Notes: generated by a model from the sequence alone, not told the origin. DNA of 64,000 nt from Terrimesophilobacter sp038243605 (GCA_038243605.1 JBBSQX010000014.1:25122-89121), one strand, 5' to 3'. Numbered from the stretch's first letter, positions 17,054 to 25,703 are shown. A program made the numbers and translations.

Positions 17054-18411
17054 GCGCTGATCGATTCCTTCCGCAGTCGGTAGCGAGCGAGCGTAAGAAG
17101 ACTCACCGCGATGATCGCGGCAGGCACAATACTGAAGCTCAGCACGATGCCAAAAACCGCTGTCGCCGACTGTACAACATCCGCTCCCGCCACCGATTCA
17201 GCGTATCCAGAGAGGGTAAGAACGATCGTGAGCGCGGTCGCTCCAAGCGCCATTCCGGTGGTCTCCCCCGCCGTCCACATGCCGCCAAAGATTCCCGCAT
17301 GACCATCGCCATTCGTCGCAGCGTCGTGAGAGATCACGTCGGGGAGCATCGCCATGGGCAGCGACTGCATTCCGGCGTAAGCGGCACCGGCGAGCGCGAC
17401 CGGGATATAAACCCATTCACCCGGAGACCAGAGCAGCCCGATCATGCTGAGCGCAGCGAGACCGTAGAGTGTGCTCGCGTAGGTGAACCCACGCTCCTTG
17501 CCGATTCGATTCGCAATGGCGCCCCACACCGGGGCCGCGAAAAGTGCGGGCGCAATAAGCGCAATGAAGAGGAAGGTCACCGCGCCTTCGCTCTTGAGCA
17601 CCCACGTCGCAACATACTGGGCACCCGCGAGCATGAGCCCGGTGGCGAGCCCCTGCAACAGGAACGTTGCCAACAGTGATCTAAAGGGCTGGCTGCGTTT
17701 CAGAGCACGGAGTCCGGAGGCGTAATTCTCGCGAATTGAGACAGGTTTCACCACGTCGACGGCAACGAAGCCCTTCTTCGCGACAAAGCTGGAAGCATAG
17801 AGCCCTCCCCCAATGACGAGCCCCGCCACCACAGCCATCAGTAGGTAGCCGGAGTAGGTGCTGCCACCTCCGAGGCTTCGTAGCTCTGGGCCACCGGCGC
17901 CAAAGACCAGAATCGCCAGCGTAAGAATCACCACGCGCCACGTGAGCAGCCTCGTGCGTTCGTCGTAGTTGTCAGAAAGCTCGGCGGGAAGCGCAATGTA
18001 CGGCACCTGAAACAGGCTGAACGCTGTCGCCGCAAGTATAAACGCGAAGAATACCCAAATACCGGCGGCGAGTGGCGGAGTTCCACTCGGTACCGCGAAC
18101 ATGAGAATGAAGAACGCCGGCAAGAGCACCGCGCCAAGCACCATGAACCGTCGGCGCGACCCGGTGCGCGCGAGGCTCACATCGCTGCGCCCACCGATTA
18201 CCGGGTCGATGATGACATCCCACACTTTTGCGAGCGTCACGAGGATGCCGGCGAGCAGCGCGGTGACCCCGAGAGTGTCGGTCAGGTAGTAGACGAGGAC
18301 GAGGCCCGGGAGGGTCGCGAAGCCTCCCGTGCCAATCGAACCGATCGCATAGGTCGCGATTGTTCGGCGAGGAAGACGGATGCTGGCAGTTGAGCGCTTC
18401 GTTGCGGTCAT
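17050..18411 (-). CDS. MFS transporter, GPH (MelB-like) type
   Basis: This 453-residue protein has about 12 membrane helices. KVWDVIIDPVIGGRSD in the first cytoplasmic loop region is the glycoside-pentoside-hexuronide:cation symporter signature. The frame is open to 18669, but the ATG at 18409-18411, 7 nt after a TACACT -10 box, gives the normal N-terminus. It is the first gene of an operon with the S1P-lyase-like enzyme and is divergent from the aldehyde dehydrogenase. It may import the lyase substrate; eukaryotic MFS lysolipid carriers (Mfsd2 group) belong to the same wider family. That substrate link is inference. Confidence 0.82.
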   Translation of the reverse strand: MTATKRSTASIRLPRRTIATYAIGSIGTGGFATLPGLVLVYYLTDTLGVTALLAGILVTLAKVWDVIIDPVIGGRSDVSLARTGSRRRFMVLGAVLLPAFFILMFAVPSGTPPLAAGIWVFFAFILAATAFSLFQVPYIALPAELSDNYDERTRLLTWRVVILTLAILVFGAGGPELRSLGGGSTYSGYLLMAVVAGLVIGGGLYASSFVAKKGFVAVDVVKPVSIRENYASGLRALKRSQPFRSLLATFLLQGLATGLMLAGAQYVATWVLKSEGAVTFLFIALIAPALFAAPVWGAIANRIGKERGFTYASTLYGLAALSMIGLLWSPGEWVYIPVALAGAAYAGMQSLPMAMLPDVISHDAATNGDGHAGIFGGMWTAGETTGMALGATALTIVLTLSGYAESVAGADVVQSATAVFGIVLSFSIVPAAIIAVSLLTLARYRLRKESISA

Positions 18412-18418
18412 GCACCCG

Positions 18419-18428
18419 AGTGTAGCGT
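18419..18428. promoter_or_regulatory. bidirectional promoter with a shared -10 TA
   Basis: The string AGTGTAGCGT reads TACACT on the minus strand (18419-18424) and TAGCGT on the plus strand (18423-18428), and both use the same TA pair at 18423-18424. Each start codon (18411 minus, 18436 plus) lies 7 nt from its hexamer, so both messages are predicted leaderless. The two start codons are only 24 bases apart. Confidence 0.6.
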
Positions 18429-18435
18429 TGAGCCT

Positions 18436-19986
18436 ATGACCCGCACATTCCTTTCGCAGGACGTTATCAATGACCTCCACGGCGACATCAGTTCTTCTGG
18501 CACCTCCCACGCGGCCGTCGCGGCGCCGTTCACCGGAGAAAAGCTTCACGATCTGCCCCACAGTTCGGTGGAGGATGTCGCGGCGGCAGCAGACCAGGCT
18601 CGCATCGCGCAACTCGGTTGGCACGAGGCAGGTTTCGCGCACCGCAGGGCCGTACTGCTCAAAGCGCACGACCTGGTCATCGAGCGTCGGGAACTACTGC
18701 TCGACGCCGTGCAGTCAGAGACGGGCAAGACGCGTGGCCAAGCGTTTGAAGAGGTGTTCCAGTCTGCGAACGTGGCCAGGTATTACGCGGTGTCGGCGCG
18801 CAGTGCGTTGGCCTCTCGTGCGCGCCGCGGCGGCATCCCCTTGGTCATCCGCGCGCGCGTCGACTACCACCCGAAGGGTCTCATCGGCATCATCACACCA
18901 TGGAACTACCCGCTGAGTCTCGCCGCGATGGATGTCATTCCCGCGCTGGCCGCTGGCAACTCCGTGATCCAGAAGGCGGATGACCAGGGCGCATTGAGTA
19001 TCCTGACCCTTCGCCGCGCCTTCATCGACGCTGGCGTGCCCGCAGCGGTGTGGCCTGTCGTGACCGGACCAGGTGGTGTCATTGGCAACGCTGTGAACGA
19101 TGTCAGCGACTACGTCTGCTTTACGGGGTCGACAGCCACCGGCATTCAGGTCGGAATTCGAGCTGCTGAGGCCCTTCGCGGAGCGTCGCTAGAGCTCGGC
19201 GGCAAGAACCCAATGATCATTCTCGATGACGTGGACCCAGTCGCCGTCGCCAAGGACGCCGTCTACGCGTGCTTCTCGTCGATGGGCCAGCTCTGTGTCT
19301 CTATCGAGCGGATCTACGTGCTCCGCTCTGTCGCTGACGCGTTCACCAAGGCTTTCGTCGAACAAACGAGCGCACTCGTTCAGGGTGCAGCCTTCGACTA
19401 CACCACGGATTTCGGATCCCTGACCCTTCCGAGCCAGCTCGAGCGCGTAGACGAGCACGTGAAGGACGCCGTGGCGAAGGGCGCAAAAGTTCTCACCGGG
19501 GGAAAGGCGCGCCCCGACCTCGGCCCACTGTTCTACGAGCCCACCGTGCTGAGCGGGGTGACGGACGACATGAAATGCTCTGGCAACGAAACGTTCGGCC
19601 CGGTGGTGGCGATCACGCCCGTCGACACCGTCGAGGAGGCCATCCTGGCCGCCAATGCGACACCGTACGGCCTCAACGCCTCCGTGTTTGGGCGCGACAA
19701 GCGCCGCGCCAGAAACGTTGCTCGCGCCCTCGACGCGGGAAGCGTGAACGTGAACGAGGGCTACCGCGCCACATTCTCTTCCATCGACGCGCCGATGGGC
19801 GGCGTGAAGCAGTCGGGTCTCGGACGCCGAAACGGGCGCGAAGGCATCCTTCGCTTTGTAGACTCACGCACTGTCGCCGAATCCACCGGGCTCATGACGC
19901 TGCCGCGCACGGGCAAAGAGTTCGCCAAACTCACCGGGGTAATGCTGCTGCTCCTTGCCGTGCTCAAGGCAATTCGCCGCCGATAG
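18436..19986 (+). CDS. aldehyde dehydrogenase (succinic semialdehyde DH-like) with hydrophobic C-terminal tail
   Basis: This 516-residue NAD(P)-dependent aldehyde dehydrogenase has ITPWNYP, FTGSTATG, the general base E253 in ELGGKNP, nucleophile C287 in GQLCVSIER and NETFGPV. Overall it resembles actinobacterial succinic semialdehyde dehydrogenases. The last 20 residues (LTGVMLLLLAVLK, then Arg-rich) form a hydrophobic tail like a membrane anchor, a feature known from fatty aldehyde dehydrogenase. The start at 18436 is set by a TAGCGT -10 box 7 nt upstream. Being divergent from an S1P-lyase-like enzyme, it may oxidise the released aldehyde (inference). Confidence 0.88.
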   Translation: MTRTFLSQDVINDLHGDISSSGTSHAAVAAPFTGEKLHDLPHSSVEDVAAAADQARIAQLGWHEAGFAHRRAVLLKAHDLVIERRELLLDAVQSETGKTRGQAFEEVFQSANVARYYAVSARSALASRARRGGIPLVIRARVDYHPKGLIGIITPWNYPLSLAAMDVIPALAAGNSVIQKADDQGALSILTLRRAFIDAGVPAAVWPVVTGPGGVIGNAVNDVSDYVCFTGSTATGIQVGIRAAEALRGASLELGGKNPMIILDDVDPVAVAKDAVYACFSSMGQLCVSIERIYVLRSVADAFTKAFVEQTSALVQGAAFDYTTDFGSLTLPSQLERVDEHVKDAVAKGAKVLTGGKARPDLGPLFYEPTVLSGVTDDMKCSGNETFGPVVAITPVDTVEEAILAANATPYGLNASVFGRDKRRARNVARALDAGSVNVNEGYRATFSSIDAPMGGVKQSGLGRRNGREGILRFVDSRTVAESTGLMTLPRTGKEFAKLTGVMLLLLAVLKAIRRR

Positions 19987-20012
19987 CTGGCTCGAGACAA
20001 CCGGTCAAAACG

Positions 20013-20558
20013 ATGACGACACGAGTCTTTCTTGTTCGCGCCGTGAACGTGGGCGGAACAGCGCGCCTGCCGATGGCGGAGTTTCGCACGATGCTCGACG
20101 AGTTGGGCGTAAGCAACGCCCGCACGTACATCGCCTCCGGGAATGCCATCGTCGATGTTCCGGATGAGTGGGAGCCTGCTGACTTCGACGATTTTGATCG
20201 CGCGGTCGAGCACGAGCTAGAGAGCAGGTTCGGATTTCAGCGAGAAGTCGTCTCGCGCAGTATCGACGAACTTGTGGTTGCGCTCGCCGAGCATCCGTTC
20301 AGGGTCGACAACCCTGCGTGGTCGTACGTCACGTTTCTCAGCGAGGAGCCCGCGACCGACAACAGGGCAATCGCGGCGGAGCTTGCCACCGGAAATGACG
20401 AGTGGACTGTGTTCGGGCACCATCTTCACCTCCGCTATTCCGAGGGAATGAGCAGCGCCACTCTCAAAATCGACACGCTAATGAAGCGGCTCGACGTGGT
20501 GGGTACCGCTCGCAACCTCCGCACCGTGCAGGCGATTATCAACCTCACGCGCCGCTGA
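20013..20558 (+). CDS. DUF1697 protein
   Basis: This 181-residue cytosolic protein begins RVFLVRAVNVGG and contains ARTYIASGNAIV, the two conserved blocks of DUF1697. The biochemical function is unknown. The frame is open far upstream through the aldehyde dehydrogenase, but similarity begins at the ATG at 20013. It starts 26 nt after the dehydrogenase stop without a clear Shine-Dalgarno sequence. Confidence 0.88.
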   Translation: MTTRVFLVRAVNVGGTARLPMAEFRTMLDELGVSNARTYIASGNAIVDVPDEWEPADFDDFDRAVEHELESRFGFQREVVSRSIDELVVALAEHPFRVDNPAWSYVTFLSEEPATDNRAIAAELATGNDEWTVFGHHLHLRYSEGMSSATLKIDTLMKRLDVVGTARNLRTVQAIINLTRR

Positions 20559-20561
20559 AGC

Positions 20562-20921
20562 TTAGGTTGCTTCGGCGTCGAAGGGTGCCTTCATACCTTC
20601 TTCTTCTAGCCGTCGTTTGCGCTTCGCATACGCAGAATCTGCCATAGGCGGGGCGCTCGGGGCCTTCACGTCGTCGACGAGTGCTTCGCGGATGATGCGG
20701 CGAGGGTCGTACTGCCGGGGGTCAAGCTTCTTCCAGTCGACTTCGTCGAAGTCTGGGCCCATCTCCTCGCGCATTCGGTCTTTCGCACCGTCCGCCATTT
20801 TCTTCAGATTCTTCACCAGCCTGGCCAGTTGAGAGGCGTAGTACGGTAGCCGTTCTGGGCCGAGCAAAAAGACAGCAAGAACCCCAATCAACAGGAGCTT
20901 CTCAAACGTCAACCCGAACAC
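20562..20921 (-). CDS. tatB: Sec-independent protein translocase TatB
   Basis: This 119-residue protein has one N-terminal membrane helix (about 5-22) ending in FLLGPERLP, the conserved TatA/B hinge, then an amphipathic helix (LARLVKNLKKMADGAKDRM) and a charged tail. Length and tail are those of TatB, which recognises twin-arginine substrates together with TatC. tatA and tatC are not in this window, the usual actinobacterial situation. The GTG start lies 6 nt after a TAGTCT -10 box, so leaderless. EfeB in this window is a likely Tat client. Confidence 0.9.
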   Translation of the reverse strand: MFGLTFEKLLLIGVLAVFLLGPERLPYYASQLARLVKNLKKMADGAKDRMREEMGPDFDEVDWKKLDPRQYDPRRIIREALVDDVKAPSAPPMADSAYAKRKRRLEEEGMKAPFDAEAT

Positions 20922-20984
20922 GGATTCAGACTAACCCGTTCTGACGCGCGTTCGCTCTAGAGTTGGGGTGACAAGGAGAGCATT

Positions 20985-21620
20985 GTGGCAGGAAAAGAAT
21001 CAGACTGGAAGTTCGCGGAAGATTTCATCGTCGAGCCCGATGACATCGCCCTGGCGCGCGCTCGTTCCATGGAACTAGGCATCGACGCGATCACCCCTGC
21101 GATGGGCGCACAGCTGGCAATATTGACCGCCGCCACCGTCGCAACCTCGGTGATCGAGATCGGCACAGGTGTTGGCGTGAGCGGCCTCTGGATGCTGGCA
21201 GGTGCTCCGCAGGCGACACTGACATCCATCGACATCGAGGCGGAGCACCAGCAGCACGCTCGCCTCTCGTTTCAGAACGCCGGCTACCCCAGCAACCACG
21301 TTCGACTCATCACCGGTCGCGCGCGAGAAGTTCTGCCCCGAATGAATGAGAACGCCTACGACATCGTGTTCATCGATGCCGATCCGCAATCCGTCATCGA
21401 GTACGTCGAGCACGGATTGCGCCTCGTGCGCTCCGGGGGAACAGTGGTCGTCGCACACGCCCTGTGGCATGGCAGAGTGGCCGATCCAGCGCACCGCGAC
21501 GATGTCGTCGCCGGATTCCGCAGCCTGTTGCGCGAACTCTCGGCCTCCGAGGCGGTCATCAGCGCGCTCTCACCCGTGGGGGATGGCCTTCTGCTACTGA
21601 CAAGGCTGGACCAGGAATGA
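20985..21620 (+). CDS. SAM-dependent O-methyltransferase
   Basis: This 211-residue class I methyltransferase of the catechol O-methyltransferase type has IEIGTGVGVSGLWML as SAM motif I (about residues 46-60), SIDIEAEHQQHAR as motif II and DIVFIDADP as the metal-proximal motif. The GTG start at 20985 is supported by AAGGAG. ATGA overlap couples it to the Nudix gene. A similar gene is found near tatB in many actinobacteria, from memory. The substrate is unknown. Confidence 0.88.
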   Translation: MAGKESDWKFAEDFIVEPDDIALARARSMELGIDAITPAMGAQLAILTAATVATSVIEIGTGVGVSGLWMLAGAPQATLTSIDIEAEHQQHARLSFQNAGYPSNHVRLITGRAREVLPRMNENAYDIVFIDADPQSVIEYVEHGLRLVRSGGTVVVAHALWHGRVADPAHRDDVVAGFRSLLRELSASEAVISALSPVGDGLLLLTRLDQE

Positions 21621-22081
21621 TCCACAACTTTCGGGTCGTGCCCGCCTCCTACGTCTTTCTTCGACGCGCCGACGACGTTCTGCTGCAGCTACGGCACGGC
21701 ACCGGATACATGGACGATCACTGGGCGGCAGCAGCTGCCGGTCACGTTGAAGAGGGTGAATCTGCGCTCGCGGCCGCGTGCCGTGAGGCGCGAGAAGAGC
21801 TCGACGTCACCATCGATGAAGCAGACCTTAAGCCACTCACTGCTCTGCATCGCACGGAGGGTAATCACGCTGCCATCGACGAACGCGTCGACTTCTTTTT
21901 CGAATGCTGGTCGTGGAGCGGAGAACCACGCCTAGTCGAAACAGCGAAAGCTGCCGACCTTGGATGGTTCTCTCTGAACGCGCTTCCTCATCCCGTCGTG
22001 CCACACGAAGAATTCGTGCTCGAACAGATGCTCGCGGGAACGCTCGCACCCGTCGTGGCATTCGGATTCTCAAACGGCTAA
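21617..22081 (+). CDS. Nudix hydrolase
   Basis: This 154-residue hydrolase of nucleoside-diphosphate-linked compounds carries the Nudix box GHVEEGESALAAACREAREEL (about 42-62) with the catalytic REAREE core. The start overlaps the TGA of the methyltransferase (ATGA), and homology begins there; the longer open frame upstream belongs to the methyltransferase. The acceptor substrate cannot be read from the sequence. Confidence 0.9.
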   Translation: MIHNFRVVPASYVFLRRADDVLLQLRHGTGYMDDHWAAAAAGHVEEGESALAAACREAREELDVTIDEADLKPLTALHRTEGNHAAIDERVDFFFECWSWSGEPRLVETAKAADLGWFSLNALPHPVVPHEEFVLEQMLAGTLAPVVAFGFSNG

Positions 22082-22118
22082 CGCCGCGTGACCACGAAAC
22101 GTGGCGACACGGCGTTAG
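22078..22118. terminator. long hairpin between convergent genes
   Basis: CTAACGCCG (22078-22086) pairs with CGGCGTTAG (22110-22118), and an inner CCACG/CGTGG stem closes an AAA loop. It overlaps the Nudix stop codon and probably terminates both the Nudix and DUF3117 transcripts. Confidence 0.7.
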
Positions 22119-22162
22119 CTACGTATTGTGGTTCAGCGACGTGAATACGACGCGCAACAGCG

Positions 22163-22342
22163 CTATTTAGCAGCGGCGGCGACAACTCCTGCGAGCGCGT
22201 CGTGAAGTTCTTTTGCCTCTGCATCATTCACGGACACAACGAGGCGACCGCCACCTTCGAGCGGAACACGCACGATGATGAGGCGACCCTCCTTTACAGC
22301 CTCCATTGGTCCGTCTCCGGTCCTCGGCTTCATGGCTGCCAT
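22163..22342 (-). CDS. DUF3117 small protein
   Basis: This 59-residue protein has the N-terminus MAAMKPRTGDGPMEAVKEGR followed by LIIVRVPLEGGGRLVVSVN and an acidic/Ala-rich helix. The opening is the hallmark of DUF3117, which is nearly universal in actinobacteria and has no known function. AAAGGGG lies upstream of the ATG, and a GATAAT-like -10 lies near 22370. It is easily missed because of its size. Confidence 0.9.
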   Translation of the reverse strand: MAAMKPRTGDGPMEAVKEGRLIIVRVPLEGGGRLVVSVNDAEAKELHDALAGVVAAAAK

Positions 22343-22411
22343 GAATGGTCCCCTTTCGTAAAGTGTTCTTCTATTATCCCGTATTTTCGGAATGCCCGGA
22401 AACCAAGCGTT

Positions 22412-23629
22412 CTACGGAGGCGTCCAGTCGTAACCATCCACCCACCAGCAGTAATAACACCACACCCACTGACCGACGATGAAAACTGCCACAAGAGCCC
22501 AACGATAGAGGCGAGATCGGGGCTGTGCAAGGGCACCGACAAGCGGAAACATCGGTAATAGGAGTCTGAAAGTACTCGACTGCGGAAAGAACACCGCGAG
22601 AAGGTAAAGACCGTAACTGGCCACCCAAAACCGCAACACGGGGCCAAGTTTGCGAGCCAACGGGGTGAACAGAAACGCAAAAAACCCAACAATCACGACA
22701 GCGAGCACGATGATTCCGAGCACCCCAGGCAACCAGAATCCGGCCGCTTGCCACCACGGGGTGAAGGGCACCAGATCGACATAGCCGATGTAGGGGGCGC
22801 GCCAGGCGAGCTCAGTGTCGGTGTAGGCAGTGATCGAACCCGTCGTCATCCAGGCCAGAAGGAGCCATACGAGACCCATGAGCCCGCTCCAGGCCATCAC
22901 CCCAAGAGCGAGGACTCTCTCCCACGCCGGAAACGGATCCTTCTGGCGCGTGAAGAAGCGATGAACAATATGCACGCCGAGCGCGAGAGCAAAAGCGAGC
23001 CCGCTCGGCCGCGTGAGTGCAAGCACAACTATCACCGGAATGAGGGCCACGTAGCGGCGCTTCATCAGCAAGTACAACGCAGCAGCGAGCAGAAAGGCGT
23101 GCATGGACTCCGCGTACGAGACCTGCAGAATGGGCGATAGCGGCCCCACGCAGAACAAAACGACAGCGAACAACGCGGTTTCCGCGGGAAGCACAAGGTG
23201 CAGCATCCGGTACACCATGAGCGCCGCCCCAAGGGAGAAGATCACAGAGATGAACACAGACATCGGCGCCCACGGCAACCCGGTGACGAACATGAGGGCG
23301 CGCACGAGCAGTGGATACGCGGGCATAAAAGCCCACGCGTTCTCACCGACGTGACCATCGGCCGTGATCGGAAGCTCCGAAGGGTAACCACTCACCGCCA
23401 CGATGTTGTACCACCTGCTGTCCCACAGTTGCGCAAAAGACAGGTAGTCGGGATGTGCCGCCGTCCATGAGTTGGCCTGCTGTTGCGCAGCAAACCACAA
23501 CAAGATGGCCGTTGTCACCACCCGTGACAGAGCCCACACCATCGCCACTCGCAACCACCACGGCGTGAGCCGATAGCGGATGCGGATCGCGGTGCGCACG
23601 CTCTGCCGCGCAAGGCTCGGCTGGTTCAC
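22412..23629 (-). CDS. PIG-V-like GT-C mannosyltransferase membrane protein
   Basis: This protein has at least ten membrane helices. LWDSRWYN (with the catalytic-type Asp after the first helix) and FMPAYPLLVR match the GPI mannosyltransferase 2 (PIG-V) group of GT-C enzymes, which take sugar from polyprenyl-phosphate donors. The chosen GTG at 23629 overlaps the dapE stop as GTGA; a GTG at 23665 with a 40-base overlap is also possible. Its acceptor in actinobacteria is uncertain, possibly a cell-envelope glycolipid or glycoprotein. Confidence 0.75.
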   Translation of the reverse strand: MNQPSLARQSVRTAIRIRYRLTPWWLRVAMVWALSRVVTTAILLWFAAQQQANSWTAAHPDYLSFAQLWDSRWYNIVAVSGYPSELPITADGHVGENAWAFMPAYPLLVRALMFVTGLPWAPMSVFISVIFSLGAALMVYRMLHLVLPAETALFAVVLFCVGPLSPILQVSYAESMHAFLLAAALYLLMKRRYVALIPVIVVLALTRPSGLAFALALGVHIVHRFFTRQKDPFPAWERVLALGVMAWSGLMGLVWLLLAWMTTGSITAYTDTELAWRAPYIGYVDLVPFTPWWQAAGFWLPGVLGIIVLAVVIVGFFAFLFTPLARKLGPVLRFWVASYGLYLLAVFFPQSSTFRLLLPMFPLVGALAQPRSRLYRWALVAVFIVGQWVWCYYCWWVDGYDWTPP

Positions 23630-24705
23630 TCCCCTGTGAGCCAGGCGCGCAAGCCCCGCTCGCACTCCGTAATCTCTGCAGTGTCGACGCGTTCGTCGTC
23701 AGCGTGGGCGAGCAGCGGATCACCGGGCCCATAGTTCACTGCGGGGATGCCAAGGGCAGAAAACCTGGCCACATCAGTCCAACCGTATTTGGGGTGCGCG
23801 ATGCCGCCTACTGCAGTGAGAAAATCTTTTGCAAGTGGTGCGTCAAGGCCAGGCCGTGCACCCTCGGAAAGGTCTGTGACGGTGATGTCGACGTCAACAT
23901 CTGGGATATTGCCGAATAGCTCGCGCACGTGCACAATCGCCTGTTCACCCGTGTAACTCGGCGCAAAACGGTAGTTGATGGTGACGGTGCACTCATCGGG
24001 GATCACGTTGCCGGCAACTCCTCCACTGATGGAGACGGCGTTCAAAGATTCTCGGTATCCGAGCCCATCAACCTCAATTTCTCGTGGCTCATACGCGGCA
24101 AGAACCGACAGAATTGGCGCGGCCCTGTGAATGGCGTTGACCCCGACCCACGCTCTCGCCGAGTGAGCACGCTTTCCCTTTGTCGTGAGATCGACCCGGA
24201 GAGTCCCGTTGCAGCCGCCCTCGACCCGGCCCCTCGTCGGTTCCCCAAGGATGGCAAAGTCGCCCTTGAGCAGCTCTGGATGTTCGCGAGCGAGGCGGCC
24301 GAGCCCATTCAGATCGTCGGCGACTTCTTCGTGGTCATACCAAATCCGGGTAATGTCGACGAGCGGCTGCGTGAGCTCAGTGGCGAGCTTCAACTGCACG
24401 GCCACTCCGGCCTTCATATCGACAGTGCCACGCCCAACGAGAAACTCGCCATCCATGCGGGTGGGCAGATTATTATTCAGCGGAACAGTGTCGAGGTGAC
24501 CGGCGATGAGCACTCTGCGCTGCCTGCCCAGGTTCGTGCATGCGACGATCGCATCACCGCTGCGCGTCACCTCAAGGTGCGAAAGGCCAGACACCGCGTC
24601 GTCGACAGCATCCGCAAGCACGCGTTCGTTGCCCGAAACCGATTCGATGTCGCAAATTGCCCGCGTGATATCGATGGATGACGCGGAGAGGTCAAGGGTG
24701 GGCAT
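23626..24705 (-). CDS. dapE: succinyl-diaminopimelate desuccinylase
   Basis: This 359-residue M20 metalloenzyme of the succinylase branch of lysine/diaminopimelate synthesis releases LL-DAP and succinate. Motifs are IAGHLDTVPLN (metal His/Asp), GRGTVDMKAG (bridging Asp), YDHEEV (catalytic Glu) and LGEPTRG. The ATG is 6 nt after a TAAACT -10 box, hence leaderless. It is divergent from dapD, which acts earlier in the same pathway, so one 44-base spacer controls both. Confidence 0.92.
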   Translation of the reverse strand: MPTLDLSASSIDITRAICDIESVSGNERVLADAVDDAVSGLSHLEVTRSGDAIVACTNLGRQRRVLIAGHLDTVPLNNNLPTRMDGEFLVGRGTVDMKAGVAVQLKLATELTQPLVDITRIWYDHEEVADDLNGLGRLAREHPELLKGDFAILGEPTRGRVEGGCNGTLRVDLTTKGKRAHSARAWVGVNAIHRAAPILSVLAAYEPREIEVDGLGYRESLNAVSISGGVAGNVIPDECTVTINYRFAPSYTGEQAIVHVRELFGNIPDVDVDITVTDLSEGARPGLDAPLAKDFLTAVGGIAHPKYGWTDVARFSALGIPAVNYGPGDPLLAHADDERVDTAEITECERGLRAWLTGE

Positions 24706-24711
24706 CCGCCC

Positions 24712-24743
24712 AGTTTATCGACAGCGGATCGCCCCACTAGCCT
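24712..24743. promoter_or_regulatory. divergent dapE/dapD promoter
   Basis: Minus-strand TAAACT (24712-24717) and plus-strand TAGCCT (24738-24743) each lie exactly 6 nt from the start codon of dapE and dapD. Both messages should be leaderless. The two -10 boxes are 20 nt apart. Confidence 0.55.
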
Positions 24744-24749
24744 TGTCAC

Positions 24750-25703
24750 ATGACAGACACCACCGCTTGGGGGCAGGGCATTGCGACAGTCGCTGACAAC
24801 GCGACCGTCTTAGATGCTTGGTTCCCCGCCCCCCACCTTGGCGCGCTCCCAGCGCACATTGACCCGCGCGCAGTCCCCACGGAGTTCACCGAGTTTTTGG
24901 GTTCGGACGAACAACGTGCAGTGCGGCGCGATTTTGTCACCGTGGAGTCCGACCTCACAAGCCCACCCACCTCCACTGTGGATGCGTACTTGCGTTTGCA
25001 CCTGCTCAGTCACCGCCTCGCTAAGCCAAACACGATCAACCTCGATGGCATTTTTACGTTGCTTCCTGCCGTCGTGTGGACGAACGCTGGCCCCATCCAT
25101 CCCGACGACGCTTCCCGACTGCGTGCTCGGCTTCAGCGGGCCGGGATTGTCGCGCACAGCATCGACAAGTTTCCACGACTTGTCGACTACGTCATCCCTT
25201 CGGGCGTGCGCATTGCGGATGCGAATCGTGTGCGGCTTGGTGCCTATCTCTCCCCCGGCACGACGGTGATGCACGAAGGATTTGTGAATTTCAACGCGGG
25301 AACGCTCGGCGCTTCGATGGTCGAAGGCCGCGTCTCGCAGGGCGTCGTCGTTGGCGATGGAACGGATATCGGCGGTGGAGCGTCTATTATGGGCACGCTC
25401 AGCGGTGGTGGCGCTGAGCGAGTGTCGATTGGCGAACGCACGCTACTGGGCGCGAACGCTGGAGTCGGAATCTCCCTTGGAAACGATTGCGTGGTGGAGG
25501 CTGGCCTTTACGTGACCGCGGGAACAAAGGTGGTGCTGGCGGATGCGGCGCCGATGTCAACCGGCGAGCGCCCCACTGTCACCGCAGCATCGCTTTCGGG
25601 CCGAAATAGTTTGCTGTTTAGACGCCATTCCCTCACGGGTGCAGTAGAAGTTCACGAGCGTGCGGGCGACGGAATTCACCTCAACTCTGTGCTGCACGTC
25701 TAG
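24750..25703 (+). CDS. dapD: tetrahydrodipicolinate N-succinyltransferase
   Basis: This 317-residue actinobacterial-type DapD transfers succinyl from succinyl-CoA to tetrahydrodipicolinate. The C-terminal half is a left-handed beta-helix of hexapeptide repeats (GVRIADANRVRLGAYLSPG, GVVVGDGTDIGGGASIMGT, GNDCVVEAG). The N-terminal domain is longer than in the E. coli enzyme, as expected for actinobacteria. It is leaderless by the TAGCCT box 6 nt upstream, and paired divergently with dapE. Confidence 0.92.
   Translation: MTDTTAWGQGIATVADNATVLDAWFPAPHLGALPAHIDPRAVPTEFTEFLGSDEQRAVRRDFVTVESDLTSPPTSTVDAYLRLHLLSHRLAKPNTINLDGIFTLLPAVVWTNAGPIHPDDASRLRARLQRAGIVAHSIDKFPRLVDYVIPSGVRIADANRVRLGAYLSPGTTVMHEGFVNFNAGTLGASMVEGRVSQGVVVGDGTDIGGGASIMGTLSGGGAERVSIGERTLLGANAGVGISLGNDCVVEAGLYVTAGTKVVLADAAPMSTGERPTVTAASLSGRNSLLFRRHSLTGAVEVHERAGDGIHLNSVLHV

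Noticed and set aside
18436..19986. Calling the aldehyde dehydrogenase GabD2 and the PLP enzyme glutamate decarboxylase, as a GABA shunt
   Set aside because: The PLP enzyme's motifs fit sphingosine-1-phosphate lyase better, and no GABA transaminase is linked, so specific names were withheld.
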